From Paenirhodobacter enshiensis (GTDB lineage Bacteria; Pseudomonadota; Alphaproteobacteria; Rhodobacterales; Rhodobacteraceae): a DNA stretch of 64,000 nt. Shown in pieces: positions 35,317-43,803 of the stretch. The stretch spans positions 1 to 64,000 of the forward strand of contig NZ_JFZB01000001.1 in assembly GCF_000740785.1 (NCBI RefSeq). The letters are read 5' to 3'. Position numbers and translations under genes: made by a program. Within the stretch, counting starts at the first letter, position 1, and each line of letters opens with the position of its first letter. The notes beneath the pieces were generated by a model that saw only the letters and a list, made by a program, of their open reading frames with translations, was not told where the DNA came from and did not search any database.

Positions 35317-36201
35317 ATGACCACCGAGAGCATTGGGGCGACCATGGGCGGGGACAGCCGTGCACAGACCGGCGTGATCGCCTTTCAGGGGGAACTCGGC
35401 GCCTATTCGCACGAGGCCTGCCACAACGCGCGGCCGAACATGACGGTGCTGCCCTGCCCCACCTTCGAGGACGTGATCGAGGCCTTGCGCTCGGGCCGCG
35501 CCGACCTCGCCATGCTGCCGGTCGAGAACTCGACCTATGGCCGGGTCGCCGACATTCACCGGATGCTGCCGTTCTCGGGGCTGCATATCGTCGATGAGGC
35601 TTTCGTGCGGGTGCGTATCGCACTGATGAGCGTGCCTGGCCGCAAACTTGCCGACATCCGCAAGGTGCGCGCACATCTGGTGCTGCTGCCGCAATCGTCG
35701 CGCTTCCTGCGCGAGCATGGCATCGCCGGACAGGCCGCGGCCGACAGCGCCGGCGCCGCGGCGGAACTCGCGATCAGCAAGGCGCCGAACGAGGGCGTCC
35801 TCGCCTCCGAGATCGCCGCGCAGATCCATGGCCTCGAAGTGCTGGCGCGCGACATCGAGGACAACGCCCACAACACCACCCGCTTCCTGATCATGGCGCG
35901 CGAGCCCGACTATTCGCGCCGCGGCCCGGGCAAGATGATGACCACCTTCGTGTTCCGGGTGCGCAACATCCCGGCCGCGCTGTACAAGGCCCTCGGCGGC
36001 TTCGCGACGAATGGCGTGAACATGACCAAGCTCGAAAGCTACATGGTCGACGGCAATTTCACCGCGACGCAGTTCTATGCCGACATCGAGGGCCACCCCG
36101 AGGACGCGAACGTGCGTCTGGCGCTGGAAGAGCTGAAGTTTTTCACCTCGCACATGGACCTTCTGGGCGTCTATCCCGAAGATCCGCGCCGCAACGACTG
36201 A
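35317..36201 (+). CDS. pheA: Prephenate dehydratase (monofunctional, ACT domain)
   Basis: This 294-aa protein has the PDT domain: FQGELGAYSHEA at the N-terminus, AMLPVENSTYGRV, and the catalytic NTTRFL near residue 190. A C-terminal ACT regulatory domain contains the ESYM(V) phenylalanine-binding motif. It makes phenylpyruvate from prephenate in phenylalanine synthesis and should be feedback-inhibited by phenylalanine. There is no chorismate mutase domain, as usual in alphaproteobacteria. GGAGG lies 4-5 nt upstream of ATG 35317. Confidence 0.95.
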   Translation: MTTESIGATMGGDSRAQTGVIAFQGELGAYSHEACHNARPNMTVLPCPTFEDVIEALRSGRADLAMLPVENSTYGRVADIHRMLPFSGLHIVDEAFVRVRIALMSVPGRKLADIRKVRAHLVLLPQSSRFLREHGIAGQAAADSAGAAAELAISKAPNEGVLASEIAAQIHGLEVLARDIEDNAHNTTRFLIMAREPDYSRRGPGKMMTTFVFRVRNIPAALYKALGGFATNGVNMTKLESYMVDGNFTATQFYADIEGHPEDANVRLALEELKFFTSHMDLLGVYPEDPRRND

Positions 36202-36257
36202 GCCGGGGGCGGCTGACGTCCGGGGACCGCGGTCCGGGGACGGCCCCGGGCCCGGGC

Positions 36258-36722
36258 TCAGTCGCGGTTGAGTTTCTCGTCTAGGCGATCGCCCAGCTTG
36301 TGGATCCGCTCGTCGAAGCGCCGCTCCAGCGCCGAACGGCCGAGCCGCGCCGACTGCGTCAGCAGCCGCGCCCCCAGCGTGCGCGGCCGCACCTCCAGCG
36401 TGACGATCACCCGTGTCCGCGCCCGCGCCAGCGCCACAAGTTGCAACAGGCACAGGATTTCGAACCCCGGCGTGCGGGCATGATATTCCATGACCTCGGG
36501 CGTCTCGAACCGGGTCAGCGTCACGTCCATGTGCCGCATCCGTCCGCGAAAGCGAAAATCGACCAGCCAGCTCATCCCCGGTCCGGGGGCGGCCAGCGTA
36601 TCTGTGCGCCGCACCAAGATGGCCCGCCGCTGCGCAAGCGCGTCGATCGCCACGAAATCGCTGAGTTCTGCGAAGACGGAAGGGGCAGGTGCATCGACCT
36701 CGACCCGGCTGGAAAATTTCAT
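36258..36722 (-). CDS. SRPBCC (START-like) family protein
   Basis: This 154-aa protein begins MKFSSRVEVDAPAPSVFAEL, the opening of polyketide-cyclase/START-like folds that bind hydrophobic ligands. The rest is compatible with an alpha/beta helix-grip fold and ends in a long charged helix (RFDERIHKLGDRLDEKLNRD). No specific function is known to me. ATG 36722 has GAGG 8 nt upstream. It is convergent with pheA and divergent from the nucleotidase region. Confidence 0.75.
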   Translation of the reverse strand: MKFSSRVEVDAPAPSVFAELSDFVAIDALAQRRAILVRRTDTLAAPGPGMSWLVDFRFRGRMRHMDVTLTRFETPEVMEYHARTPGFEILCLLQLVALARARTRVIVTLEVRPRTLGARLLTQSARLGRSALERRFDERIHKLGDRLDEKLNRD

Positions 36723-36972
36723 CGCAAAACCTCTTCTTCTCGATTCGGTCCGCCGTCGCGGGACTGCGGCCATGACTTTACCAACAGCGCTTCCGCGGCA
36801 GAAGTGTGGCAAGCGCACCCACATCGGTCGACGGGCGAGCGCGGGCCGCGAAACCGGCCGTTGCCGCGCCCCGCATCCGGGGCCGTGACATATCTGCATA
36901 CAGACGAACCAATCCCCCGCCCCTGCGCAGATTTAGCATTGATTTTCAAGTAGGACGCCAAGGATAAGAATT
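36723..36972. other. Intergenic region upstream of the nucleotidase and SRPBCC genes
   Basis: This 250-bp divergent gap plus the following 36-codon ORF separates two genes. The 36928-36972 part (around TTTAGCATTGATTTTCAAG) is AT-rich against its surroundings and probably holds promoter elements, but I cannot assign a clear -35/-10 pair. Confidence 0.4.
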
Positions 36973-37083
36973 ATGGCTAACGAACTGTCCGCTGTCGGCT
37001 CCCGGGCCGGAGGCAGCGGCGGACAGAGCGTCCGGTCCGGATCTCAGCGCACCCGCATTCTCGGGTTTTCGGAGGCTCCATGA
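36973..37083 (+). CDS. 36-aa small ORF translationally coupled to the nucleotidase gene
   Basis: From ATG 36973, with AAGGATAAG about 5-8 nt upstream, a frame reads 36 codons beginning MANELSAVGSRAGG. It ends at TGA 37083, overlapping the next ATG (37080) as ATGA. Composition is Ser/Gly/Arg-rich with no hydrophobic stretch, so it is neither a signal peptide nor a membrane peptide. It could be a leader ORF controlling translation of the nucleotidase gene, or chance. No homologue is known to me. Confidence 0.35.
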   Translation: MANELSAVGSRAGGSGGQSVRSGSQRTRILGFSEAP

Positions 37084-39086
37084 CACTCAGGGACAGTGGC
37101 CCGCGACACGGAAATCCGGCAACCTGCCAGCCGTCGAACTGTCCGACCTCCGATGACGCGCTGGAGCTTCGCATCCTCGCCACGACCGACCTGCACGGCC
37201 ATCTGCGCGGCCATGACTACGCGACCGGCCTGCCCACCCCCGATACCGGGCTGGCGCGGATCGCCTCGCTGATCGCCGAGGCCCGGGCCGAGCATCCGAA
37301 CACCTTGCTGTTCGACAATGGCGACTTTCTTCAGGGCACCCCGCTGGTCGATTACTGGGGCCAGAGCCGTGGCCTGAGCGAAACCGAAATCCACCCGATG
37401 ATCGCCGCGATGAATGCACTGGGTTACGACGCGGGCATGATCGGCAATCACGAGTTCAACTTCGGGCTCGACTATCTGGTGCGGGTGCTGCGCGATGCCC
37501 GCCATCCGCTGCTGCTGAGCAACATGACCGCGCTGGAAGCCGGCTGGCGGCAGGCAGAGCGACGGCGCTGGCCGCAACCGCAATGGCCGGTGCTGCGCTG
37601 GCCGGTTCTGCCATCGACCATCCTGAAGCGCAGCTTCCGCGCCCGCGACGGGCAGCGGCACGGATTGCGCATCGGGATCATCGGATTGCTGCCGCCCGAG
37701 GCGACCGAGGGCGACCGGCCGCGCCTCGCCGACCGTCTCGGCGCGCGCGGGATGGCCGAGGCAGCGCAACTCATCGTGCCGCAGCTGCGTGCGGCCGGCG
37801 CCGACATCGTGATCGCGCTCGCCCATACCGGGATCGAGCCGCTCCGCCCGGAGGGGGCGATGCCCTCCGAGAACCTCGCCCTCGCGCTGGCCGCGGTCGA
37901 GGGGATCGACGCGCTGATCTGCGGGCACAGCCACATGCCCTTTCCCACGCCGAACGCCCCCGACAGCCCTGCCGATCTGGCCTGCGGGATCGACGCCGGA
38001 CGCGGGCTGCTGAACGGCCGCCCGGCGGTATTGCCGGGCCGGTGGGGATCGCATCTCGGTGTCATCGACCTGGTGTTGCGCCGCGACGGGGACGGACGCT
38101 GGCGGCCGTCGGAAAGCCAAGCGGGACTGCGCCCGGTGGCGCGCCGGACCGGGCCGCAAAGCCTCGTCTCGGTGGTGCGCGAGCATCCGCGCGTCGTCAC
38201 GCTCGCGACCCCTGCGCATAACGAGATGATCGACCGGCTGTCGCGGGTCATCGGTCGCACCGACCGGCCGCTGACCAGCTTCTTTGCCACCGTCGCGCCC
38301 TGCGCAGCGCTCGATGTGGTGGCCGATGTGCAGGCCGGGTTCATCCGCGCCCGCCTCGCCGGCACCGCCGAAGGCGAGCTGCCGCTGCTCTCCGCCGTCG
38401 CCCCCAGCAAGGCCGGCGGCAGGGGCGGGCCACGCCATTACGTCGACATTCCGGCCGGCCCCGTCACCATGCGCGACGTGATCGACCTCTATGGCTATCC
38501 GAACCTCGCAAGCGCGCTGTGCGTGACCGGAGAGGAACTCGCCGACTGGCTCGAACACGCAGCGGGGGCATTTCTGCGCATCGCACCCGGCGCAACGGAT
38601 GCCACGCTGATGAACCCGGCGTTCCCGTGCTACAATTTCGACACCATCTCGGGGCTCAGCTACGAAATCGACCTGACTCAGCCGGCCCGTTTCACCCCGG
38701 GCGGATGTCTCGCCGATCCGGGGGCGCGGCGTATCCGGGCGCTGTGCCATGCCGGCCAGCCAGTCACGCCCGGACAGCGTTTCATCGTCGCGACCAACAC
38801 CTATCGCAGCTCGGGCGCCGGGGGCTTCCCCCGCGTCGCGGCGTCGCCCATCCTGTTCGGCGACGAGGCGAACCTGCGCGATCTGGTGCTGCAGCACGCC
38901 GAGGCCCACGGCGGGTTCCGGCCGCGCGCGCGGCACAACTGGCGCTTCACCCCCCTGCCCGGCGCCACCGTCACCTTCGACACCGCCCCCGCGGCGCGCG
39001 GCCGGCTGCATGAAGCCGAGGGCGCACGCCTCGAGGAGATCGGGCTGACCGCGCAGGGCTTTCTGAAACTGCGCATGACACTGTAA
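37080..39086 (+). CDS. cpdB: 2',3'-cyclic-nucleotide phosphodiesterase/3'-nucleotidase-like protein
   Basis: This 668-aa protein has an N-terminal calcineurin-type metallophosphatase domain with ATTDLHGHLRGHD, FDNGDFLQGTP, GNHEFNFGLDY, LAHTG and CGHSHMPFP (metal ligands). The C-terminal 5'-nucleotidase domain has TNTYRSSGAGGFP. The arrangement and length match CpdB, which scavenges nucleotides in the periplasm. Unusually, the N-terminus (MTLRDSGPRHGNPATCQPSN) shows no signal peptide, so export is not evident. GGAGG lies 5 nt before ATG 37080. Confidence 0.88.
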   Translation: MTLRDSGPRHGNPATCQPSNCPTSDDALELRILATTDLHGHLRGHDYATGLPTPDTGLARIASLIAEARAEHPNTLLFDNGDFLQGTPLVDYWGQSRGLSETEIHPMIAAMNALGYDAGMIGNHEFNFGLDYLVRVLRDARHPLLLSNMTALEAGWRQAERRRWPQPQWPVLRWPVLPSTILKRSFRARDGQRHGLRIGIIGLLPPEATEGDRPRLADRLGARGMAEAAQLIVPQLRAAGADIVIALAHTGIEPLRPEGAMPSENLALALAAVEGIDALICGHSHMPFPTPNAPDSPADLACGIDAGRGLLNGRPAVLPGRWGSHLGVIDLVLRRDGDGRWRPSESQAGLRPVARRTGPQSLVSVVREHPRVVTLATPAHNEMIDRLSRVIGRTDRPLTSFFATVAPCAALDVVADVQAGFIRARLAGTAEGELPLLSAVAPSKAGGRGGPRHYVDIPAGPVTMRDVIDLYGYPNLASALCVTGEELADWLEHAAGAFLRIAPGATDATLMNPAFPCYNFDTISGLSYEIDLTQPARFTPGGCLADPGARRIRALCHAGQPVTPGQRFIVATNTYRSSGAGGFPRVAASPILFGDEANLRDLVLQHAEAHGGFRPRARHNWRFTPLPGATVTFDTAPAARGRLHEAEGARLEEIGLTAQGFLKLRMTL

Positions 39087-39117
39087 GCCGATCCCCGGCC
39101 CCCCCACCAATCCCGCC

Positions 39118-39146
39118 TTGCAATCGTCCGGCGCGCTCTCTATATC
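39118..39146 (+). promoter_or_regulatory. Promoter of the SRP RNA gene
   Basis: TTGCAA (39118-39123), a 17-nt spacer and TATATC (39141-39146) predict a start at about 39153, which agrees with the 5' end of the RNA derived independently from its terminal helix. Confidence 0.8.
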
Positions 39147-39153
39147 GGCCAGC

Positions 39154-39247
39154 GAGAGGTTGGCGCGGGCGAGCGCCTCGCCAACCCGGTCAGGTCCGGA
39201 AGGAAGCAGCCGCAACGAGCCCCGCTTGGGTCGCTGTCCAGCCTCTC
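39154..39247 (+). ncRNA. ffs: Signal recognition particle RNA (4.5S-type)
   Basis: The RNA has the conserved SRP domain IV: GGTCAGGTCCGGAAGGAAGC, with the GGAA-type tetraloop, the asymmetric AGCAGCC side and the matching GGGTCGCTGTCC strand. The ends GAGAGGTTGG and CCAGCCTCTC pair to close the rod. Length is about 94 nt, fitting small bacterial SRP RNAs. It binds Ffh to target membrane proteins to the translocon. A short T run (ACCTTTTCC) follows. dnaX or a recR-type neighbour, common next to ffs elsewhere, is not here. Confidence 0.95.
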
Positions 39248-39350
39248 ACCTTTTCCCTCCGAAAATGCGGCGATCCTGCTGCGGCCCTGCAGGCCGGAAA
39301 GCAGCCGTGGCGGGAAGACCGTTCCACCCCGGCATGACCGCGCCCCGGCC

Positions 39351-39905
39351 TTACTGCGGCCCGAGCGCGTCCAGACAGGCGGCCAGCAGCTTTTCAAGCG
39401 GCTGAGTGCCGGCAAGCTCCAGCACCGGCTCGGCCCGGCCGCTCAGCCAGTCGAGGTGCCGCTGCAGACTGCGGCCACGGAAATACGGATCGTCGTAGGA
39501 CGCCGCCCAGTTCAGGAATTCCTTGTGATTGGCATACATGTCGCCGTCCGGCTTGATCCTGTCGCCGAACTTGGCCCCTTCGCGGCGGCGGATACGGGCC
39601 AGACGCACCGGCGTCGGCGTTCTCAGAAAGACGATCAGCTGCGCGCCGTCGATCACCACGTCCCCCCAGCCATCGGCCGCACCCGACAGCACCCAGCCGC
39701 CCTGAGGCCCCTGGGCCAGCTGCTCGGCCGCGATCAGCGCCAGACGCTCCTCAAGGGGGCGTTGCTCGGTATAGGGGGGATCGCTCGGCGACCAGAAGAA
39801 ATCGTCGGTGTCGAGATGCGGCACGCCGAGCTTTTCGGCCAGAGCCTGCCCCAGAAACGAGGTCCCCGAACCCGCGGCGCCGGTGATATAGACCCGCGCC
39901 GCCAT
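39351..39905 (-). CDS. P-loop kinase-like protein (adenylate-kinase/AAA_18 type)
   Basis: This 184-aa protein has a Walker A GAAGSGTSFLG near the N-terminus, HLDTDDFFW (typical of kinase-like P-loop proteins), VVIDGAQLIVFL and an Arg-rich lid RLARIRRREG. It resembles small ATP-dependent kinases of unknown substrate such as shikimate- or adenylate-kinase relatives. ATG 39905 begins 4 bp after the prfB stop on the same strand, so it is probably co-transcribed with prfB and mrcA. Confidence 0.75.
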   Translation of the reverse strand: MAARVYITGAAGSGTSFLGQALAEKLGVPHLDTDDFFWSPSDPPYTEQRPLEERLALIAAEQLAQGPQGGWVLSGAADGWGDVVIDGAQLIVFLRTPTPVRLARIRRREGAKFGDRIKPDGDMYANHKEFLNWAASYDDPYFRGRSLQRHLDWLSGRAEPVLELAGTQPLEKLLAACLDALGPQ

Positions 39906-39909
39906 CGCC

Positions 39910-41034
39910 TCAGTCCGCCTGCGCGTCGGTGCGGCTCTTGCCGGCCGCGCCAAGGGCCAGCGTCGCCGCCATGAACCCGTCAAGGTCGCCATCGAGCACG
40001 CCCTGCGTGTCCGATGTTTCGTAGCCGGTTCGCAGATCCTTCACCATCTGGTAGGGCTGCAACACGTAGGACCGGATCTGGTTGCCCCAGGCGGCCTCTC
40101 CCTTGGCGTCATGCTGCGCGGTGATCGCCGCGTTGCGCTTGTCGAGTTCCAGCTGATAGAGCCGCGCCTTCAGCGCGTTCATCGCCGCCTCGCGGTTCTG
40201 GTGCTGCGACTTCATCGAGGAGGTCGTCACGATGCCGGTCGGGAAGTGGGTGATCCGCACCGCCGAGTCGGTGGTGTTGACGTGTTGCCCGCCGGCGCCG
40301 GTCGAACGATAGGTGTCGATGCGGATGTCGTTCGGGTTGATCGTGATGTCGATGTTGTCGTCGACCACCGGATAGACCCAGACCGAGCTGAAAGAGGTAT
40401 GCCGCCGCGCCGCCGAGTCGTAAGGCGAGATCCGCACCAGACGATGCACGCCCGATTCCGACTTCAGCCAGCCATAGGCGTTCTTGCCCGAGATCTTGTA
40501 GGACACCGACTTGATGCCCGCCTCGTCACCGGGGGTCTCGGATTGCAGTTCGACCTTGTAGCCCTTCTTCTCGGCCCAGCGGACATACATCCGCGCCAGC
40601 ATCGAGGCCCAGTCACAGCTTTCCGTGCCGCCCGCACCCGAGTTGACCTCGAGGAAGGTGTCGTTGCCGTCCGCCTCGCCGTCGAGAAGCGCTTCCAGCT
40701 CCTTCTGATCGGCGGTGACCTTCAGCTCCTTGAGGCTCTTCTCGGCCTCGGCGATCAGGTCGGGGTCGTTCTCCGCCTCGCCAAGCTCGATCAGATCCAC
40801 GTTGTCGGTCAGCTCGCGGTCGATCAGACGATAGGTCTCGACCTGATCGAGCAGCACCTGACGGTCGCGCATCAGCTTCTGCGCGCGCGCCGGATCCGAC
40901 CACAGATCGCCGTCCTCGATCAGCGCGTTGAACTCCTCAAGGCGATGCGGCGCCGTCTCCCAGTCCATGCGCTGCCCCAGCAGCTTCAGCGTCTTGCGGA
41001 TCGCGTCCACGATGTTCTGCGTTTCGGCGCGCAT
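39910..41034 (-). CDS. prfB: Peptide chain release factor 2
   Basis: This 374-aa protein carries the GGQ motif (residues 248-250, in STGAGGQHVN) that triggers peptidyl-tRNA hydrolysis. The anticodon-like tripeptide region reads SPY (203-205, in RISPYDSAARRHTSF) where E. coli has SPF. The reading frame is continuous, so the autoregulatory programmed frameshift known in E. coli prfB is absent. It should recognise UGA and UAA. ATG 41034 has GGGA 6 nt upstream. It lies downstream of mrcA by 102 bp. Confidence 0.96.
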   Translation of the reverse strand: MRAETQNIVDAIRKTLKLLGQRMDWETAPHRLEEFNALIEDGDLWSDPARAQKLMRDRQVLLDQVETYRLIDRELTDNVDLIELGEAENDPDLIAEAEKSLKELKVTADQKELEALLDGEADGNDTFLEVNSGAGGTESCDWASMLARMYVRWAEKKGYKVELQSETPGDEAGIKSVSYKISGKNAYGWLKSESGVHRLVRISPYDSAARRHTSFSSVWVYPVVDDNIDITINPNDIRIDTYRSTGAGGQHVNTTDSAVRITHFPTGIVTTSSMKSQHQNREAAMNALKARLYQLELDKRNAAITAQHDAKGEAAWGNQIRSYVLQPYQMVKDLRTGYETSDTQGVLDGDLDGFMAATLALGAAGKSRTDAQAD

Positions 41035-41136
41035 GTCTTTCCCAACCTTCAATGTCTTCAGGGCCGCGTGATACAGGCTCGGGGCGGCGCGGGCAAGCCC
41101 GGCGCCATCGCCCCTCCCCCCCCCGGTCCTCAGTCC

Positions 41137-43656
41137 TCAGTAAAGCCCGCCCGAGCTGAGCGTGCCGTAATCGGCCTTCTTCGGGATCACCTTGGTCTCG
41201 CCGGTGGAGGTGGTGACCTCGGCGTCGCCCTGATCCGTCTCGCCCTGCTGGAACAGCGGCAGGTTCTGCCCCATCGCGAAGCCGCCATCGACGATCTCGC
41301 CGTCGTTGTGACGCTCCTGACCCGGGCGCAGATATTCGGCCTGCACGTTGTCGCCCGAGGCATCGTCGGACAGACGCGTGCCCGAGTAGCGGTCGAACTT
41401 CGCCCAGTAGCCCCCCGGCGGCACCTTGAAGGCACTGCCGCCATAGACCTTGACCGCCTGGGTCATGAACTGCTGGAACACCGGCCCGCACAGCGTCGCG
41501 CCATAAGCCGAGCGGCCGAGCGTCTTGGGCTGGTCATAGCCGATGTGGCAGCTCGCCACGAGGTTCGAGGTATAGCCGGTGAACCACACGTCCTTGGCGT
41601 CGTTCGTCGTGCCGGTCTTGCCCGCCACCGGCACCGGCAGCGAAATCCCGTGCCCGGTGCCGCGCTGCATCACGCCCTGCATCAGCGAGACCACCTGATA
41701 GGCGGTGATCGGGTCGATGACCTGCTCGCGCTCGGCCACCACGCGCGGGCCGAGGCCCTTGGCGATGTTCTGCTGCTTGCAATCCTCGCAATCGCGCTGA
41801 TCGTGACGGTAGATCGTGCGGCCCCAGCGGTCCTGAACCCGGTCGACCAGCGTCGGCTCTACCCGCTGACCGCCGTTGGCGAACATCGCATAGGCCGCGA
41901 CGAGGTTGAACATCGTCGTTTCCTGCGAACCGAGGGCGTTTGCCAGATAGGGCTGCATCGGGTCGTAGACGCCGAACCGCTCGGCGTATTTCGCCACGGT
42001 ATCCATGCCGATGTCCTGCGCCACGCGCACCGTCATCAGGTTGCGCGACTGTTCGAGACCGATGCGCAGCGGCACGGGGCCGTAATACTTGTTCTCCGAG
42101 TTCTTCGGCCGCCACAGGCCCTGCGGCGTGTTCACCTCGATCGGCGCGTCGACGACGACGGTTTCCGGGGTGTAACCGCTGTCGAGCGCGGCGGCATAGA
42201 CGAAGGGCTTGAAGTTCGAGCCGGGCTGGCGCCAGGCCTGGGTTGCACGGTTGAACACCGAGGACTGGTAGCTGAACCCGCCCTGCATCGCGATGACGCG
42301 GCCGGTGTTCACGTCCATCGCCATGAACGAGCCCTCGACCTGCGGCACCTGACGCAGCGACCAGTGATCGTCCACCTGCTTGACCTCGACCACATCGCCC
42401 ACCGCGAGCAGATCCGAGGGCTTGCGCGCCCGTGCCGTGCCGCGCCCGTCCTTGCGCGCCCAGGTCATGTCCGCGACCGGAACCGTGCCGGTGCCCGGAT
42501 GATCCATCACGCCGACCTGCGCCGCCTTGTCATTGAGCGACAGCACCACCGCCGGGAACCAGCCCGCCACGTCGCGCGGCGCCTTGTCGGTCGGCACGTC
42601 GTCGAGCGCGTCGCGCCAGGACTGTTCCGTGCCGAGCTTCGCGGCCGGGATCGTCGCGCCGGTGCCGCGCCAGATACCTAGGCCGCGGTCGTATTTCTCC
42701 AGCCCGTCCTGCAGCGCCTTCGCCGCGACCGACTGCATGTCCGGGTCGATGGTCGCCCGGATCGTCAGGCCGCCGCCGAAGAACTCGGCCTGGCCGAAGC
42801 TGCGCGACAGCTGGCGGCGGATCTCGTCGGTGAAGTAATCGCGCGGCGGCAGCGTGGCGCGGAACGGCTGGAAGTCGCCGTTCTGCACCGTCTTCAGCGG
42901 CGCTGCCTGCTCGGCCTTCAGCGTGGCCTCGTCGATGTGGCCGTCCTCGTAGAGACGGCGCAGCACGTAATTGCGCCGGTCGATCGCGGTCTGATAGTTG
43001 CGCACCGGGTTCAGTTCGGAAGGTTTCTTCGGCAGCGCCGCCAGATAGGCCGCCTCGCCCGGGGTCAGCTGCGCCAGCGTCTTGTTGAAATAGGTCTGCG
43101 CCGCGGCGGCCACGCCATAGCTGTTCGCACCGAGGAAGATCTCGTTCAGATAGATCTCGAGGATCTGGTCCTTCGACATCACATGTTCGATGCGCGAGGC
43201 AAGGATCACTTCCTTCACCTTGCGCTCGATCGAGCGCGAGCCGTCGAGCAGCAGGTTCTTCGTCACCTGCTGGGTGATCGTCGAGCCGCCGCGCAGGTCG
43301 TGGAAGCCCGACCGCCCCCAGGTCAGCAGCGCCGAAGCGATGCCCTGCAGATCGTAACCCTTGTGGGAATAGAAATTCTGGTCCTCGGCCGAAACGAAAG
43401 CCTGTTTCACGATCGGCGGCACGGCGTCGATGGGCACGAAGATGCGGCGCTCATCGGCGAATTCGTCGATCAGCCGGCCCTCGCCGGAATAGACGCGCGA
43501 GATCGTCTTCGGCGTGTATTGCTCGAGCATCTCGTAGCTCGGCAGATCGCGCGAATAGATCCAGAACACGCAGCCCGCGATGAGCCCGGCGAAAACCACC
43601 CCGGTCACGATCCAGGAGAACAGCCCCCCGATCGTCGAGAACAGAAAACGGATCAA
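41137..43656 (-). CDS. mrcA: Bifunctional penicillin-binding protein 1A
   Basis: This 839-aa protein has an N-terminal membrane anchor (residues 5-31), a GT51 glycosyltransferase domain (EDQNFYSHKGYD, GGSTITQQVTKNLLL) and a transpeptidase domain (SNFK nucleophile motif in QPGSNFKPF, SRN, KTGTTND). An ODD/OB-like insert lies between them. It polymerises and cross-links peptidoglycan in the periplasm. The start is TTG: an in-frame TGA lies two codons upstream and later starts would remove the membrane anchor. It follows amiC by 147 bp. Confidence 0.95.
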   Translation of the reverse strand: MIRFLFSTIGGLFSWIVTGVVFAGLIAGCVFWIYSRDLPSYEMLEQYTPKTISRVYSGEGRLIDEFADERRIFVPIDAVPPIVKQAFVSAEDQNFYSHKGYDLQGIASALLTWGRSGFHDLRGGSTITQQVTKNLLLDGSRSIERKVKEVILASRIEHVMSKDQILEIYLNEIFLGANSYGVAAAAQTYFNKTLAQLTPGEAAYLAALPKKPSELNPVRNYQTAIDRRNYVLRRLYEDGHIDEATLKAEQAAPLKTVQNGDFQPFRATLPPRDYFTDEIRRQLSRSFGQAEFFGGGLTIRATIDPDMQSVAAKALQDGLEKYDRGLGIWRGTGATIPAAKLGTEQSWRDALDDVPTDKAPRDVAGWFPAVVLSLNDKAAQVGVMDHPGTGTVPVADMTWARKDGRGTARARKPSDLLAVGDVVEVKQVDDHWSLRQVPQVEGSFMAMDVNTGRVIAMQGGFSYQSSVFNRATQAWRQPGSNFKPFVYAAALDSGYTPETVVVDAPIEVNTPQGLWRPKNSENKYYGPVPLRIGLEQSRNLMTVRVAQDIGMDTVAKYAERFGVYDPMQPYLANALGSQETTMFNLVAAYAMFANGGQRVEPTLVDRVQDRWGRTIYRHDQRDCEDCKQQNIAKGLGPRVVAEREQVIDPITAYQVVSLMQGVMQRGTGHGISLPVPVAGKTGTTNDAKDVWFTGYTSNLVASCHIGYDQPKTLGRSAYGATLCGPVFQQFMTQAVKVYGGSAFKVPPGGYWAKFDRYSGTRLSDDASGDNVQAEYLRPGQERHNDGEIVDGGFAMGQNLPLFQQGETDQGDAEVTTSTGETKVIPKKADYGTLSSGGLY

Positions 43657-43803
43657 ACGTCACCCCCAATGCGCAGGCCCGCCGCACAGGCCCGGGCCGG
43701 CCCGGCAGACGCTGGCCGGGATTTTCGCCCTATACCCTGCACAGGCGGCGCGGTCAAAGCAACTCGGCGTCAGACCGGCACGAAACGGCCCGGGCGACGG
43801 CAG

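Noticed and set aside
39910-41034. Programmed +1 frameshift in prfB
   Set aside because: The RF2 frame is continuous from ATG 41034 with no in-frame stop near codon 26.
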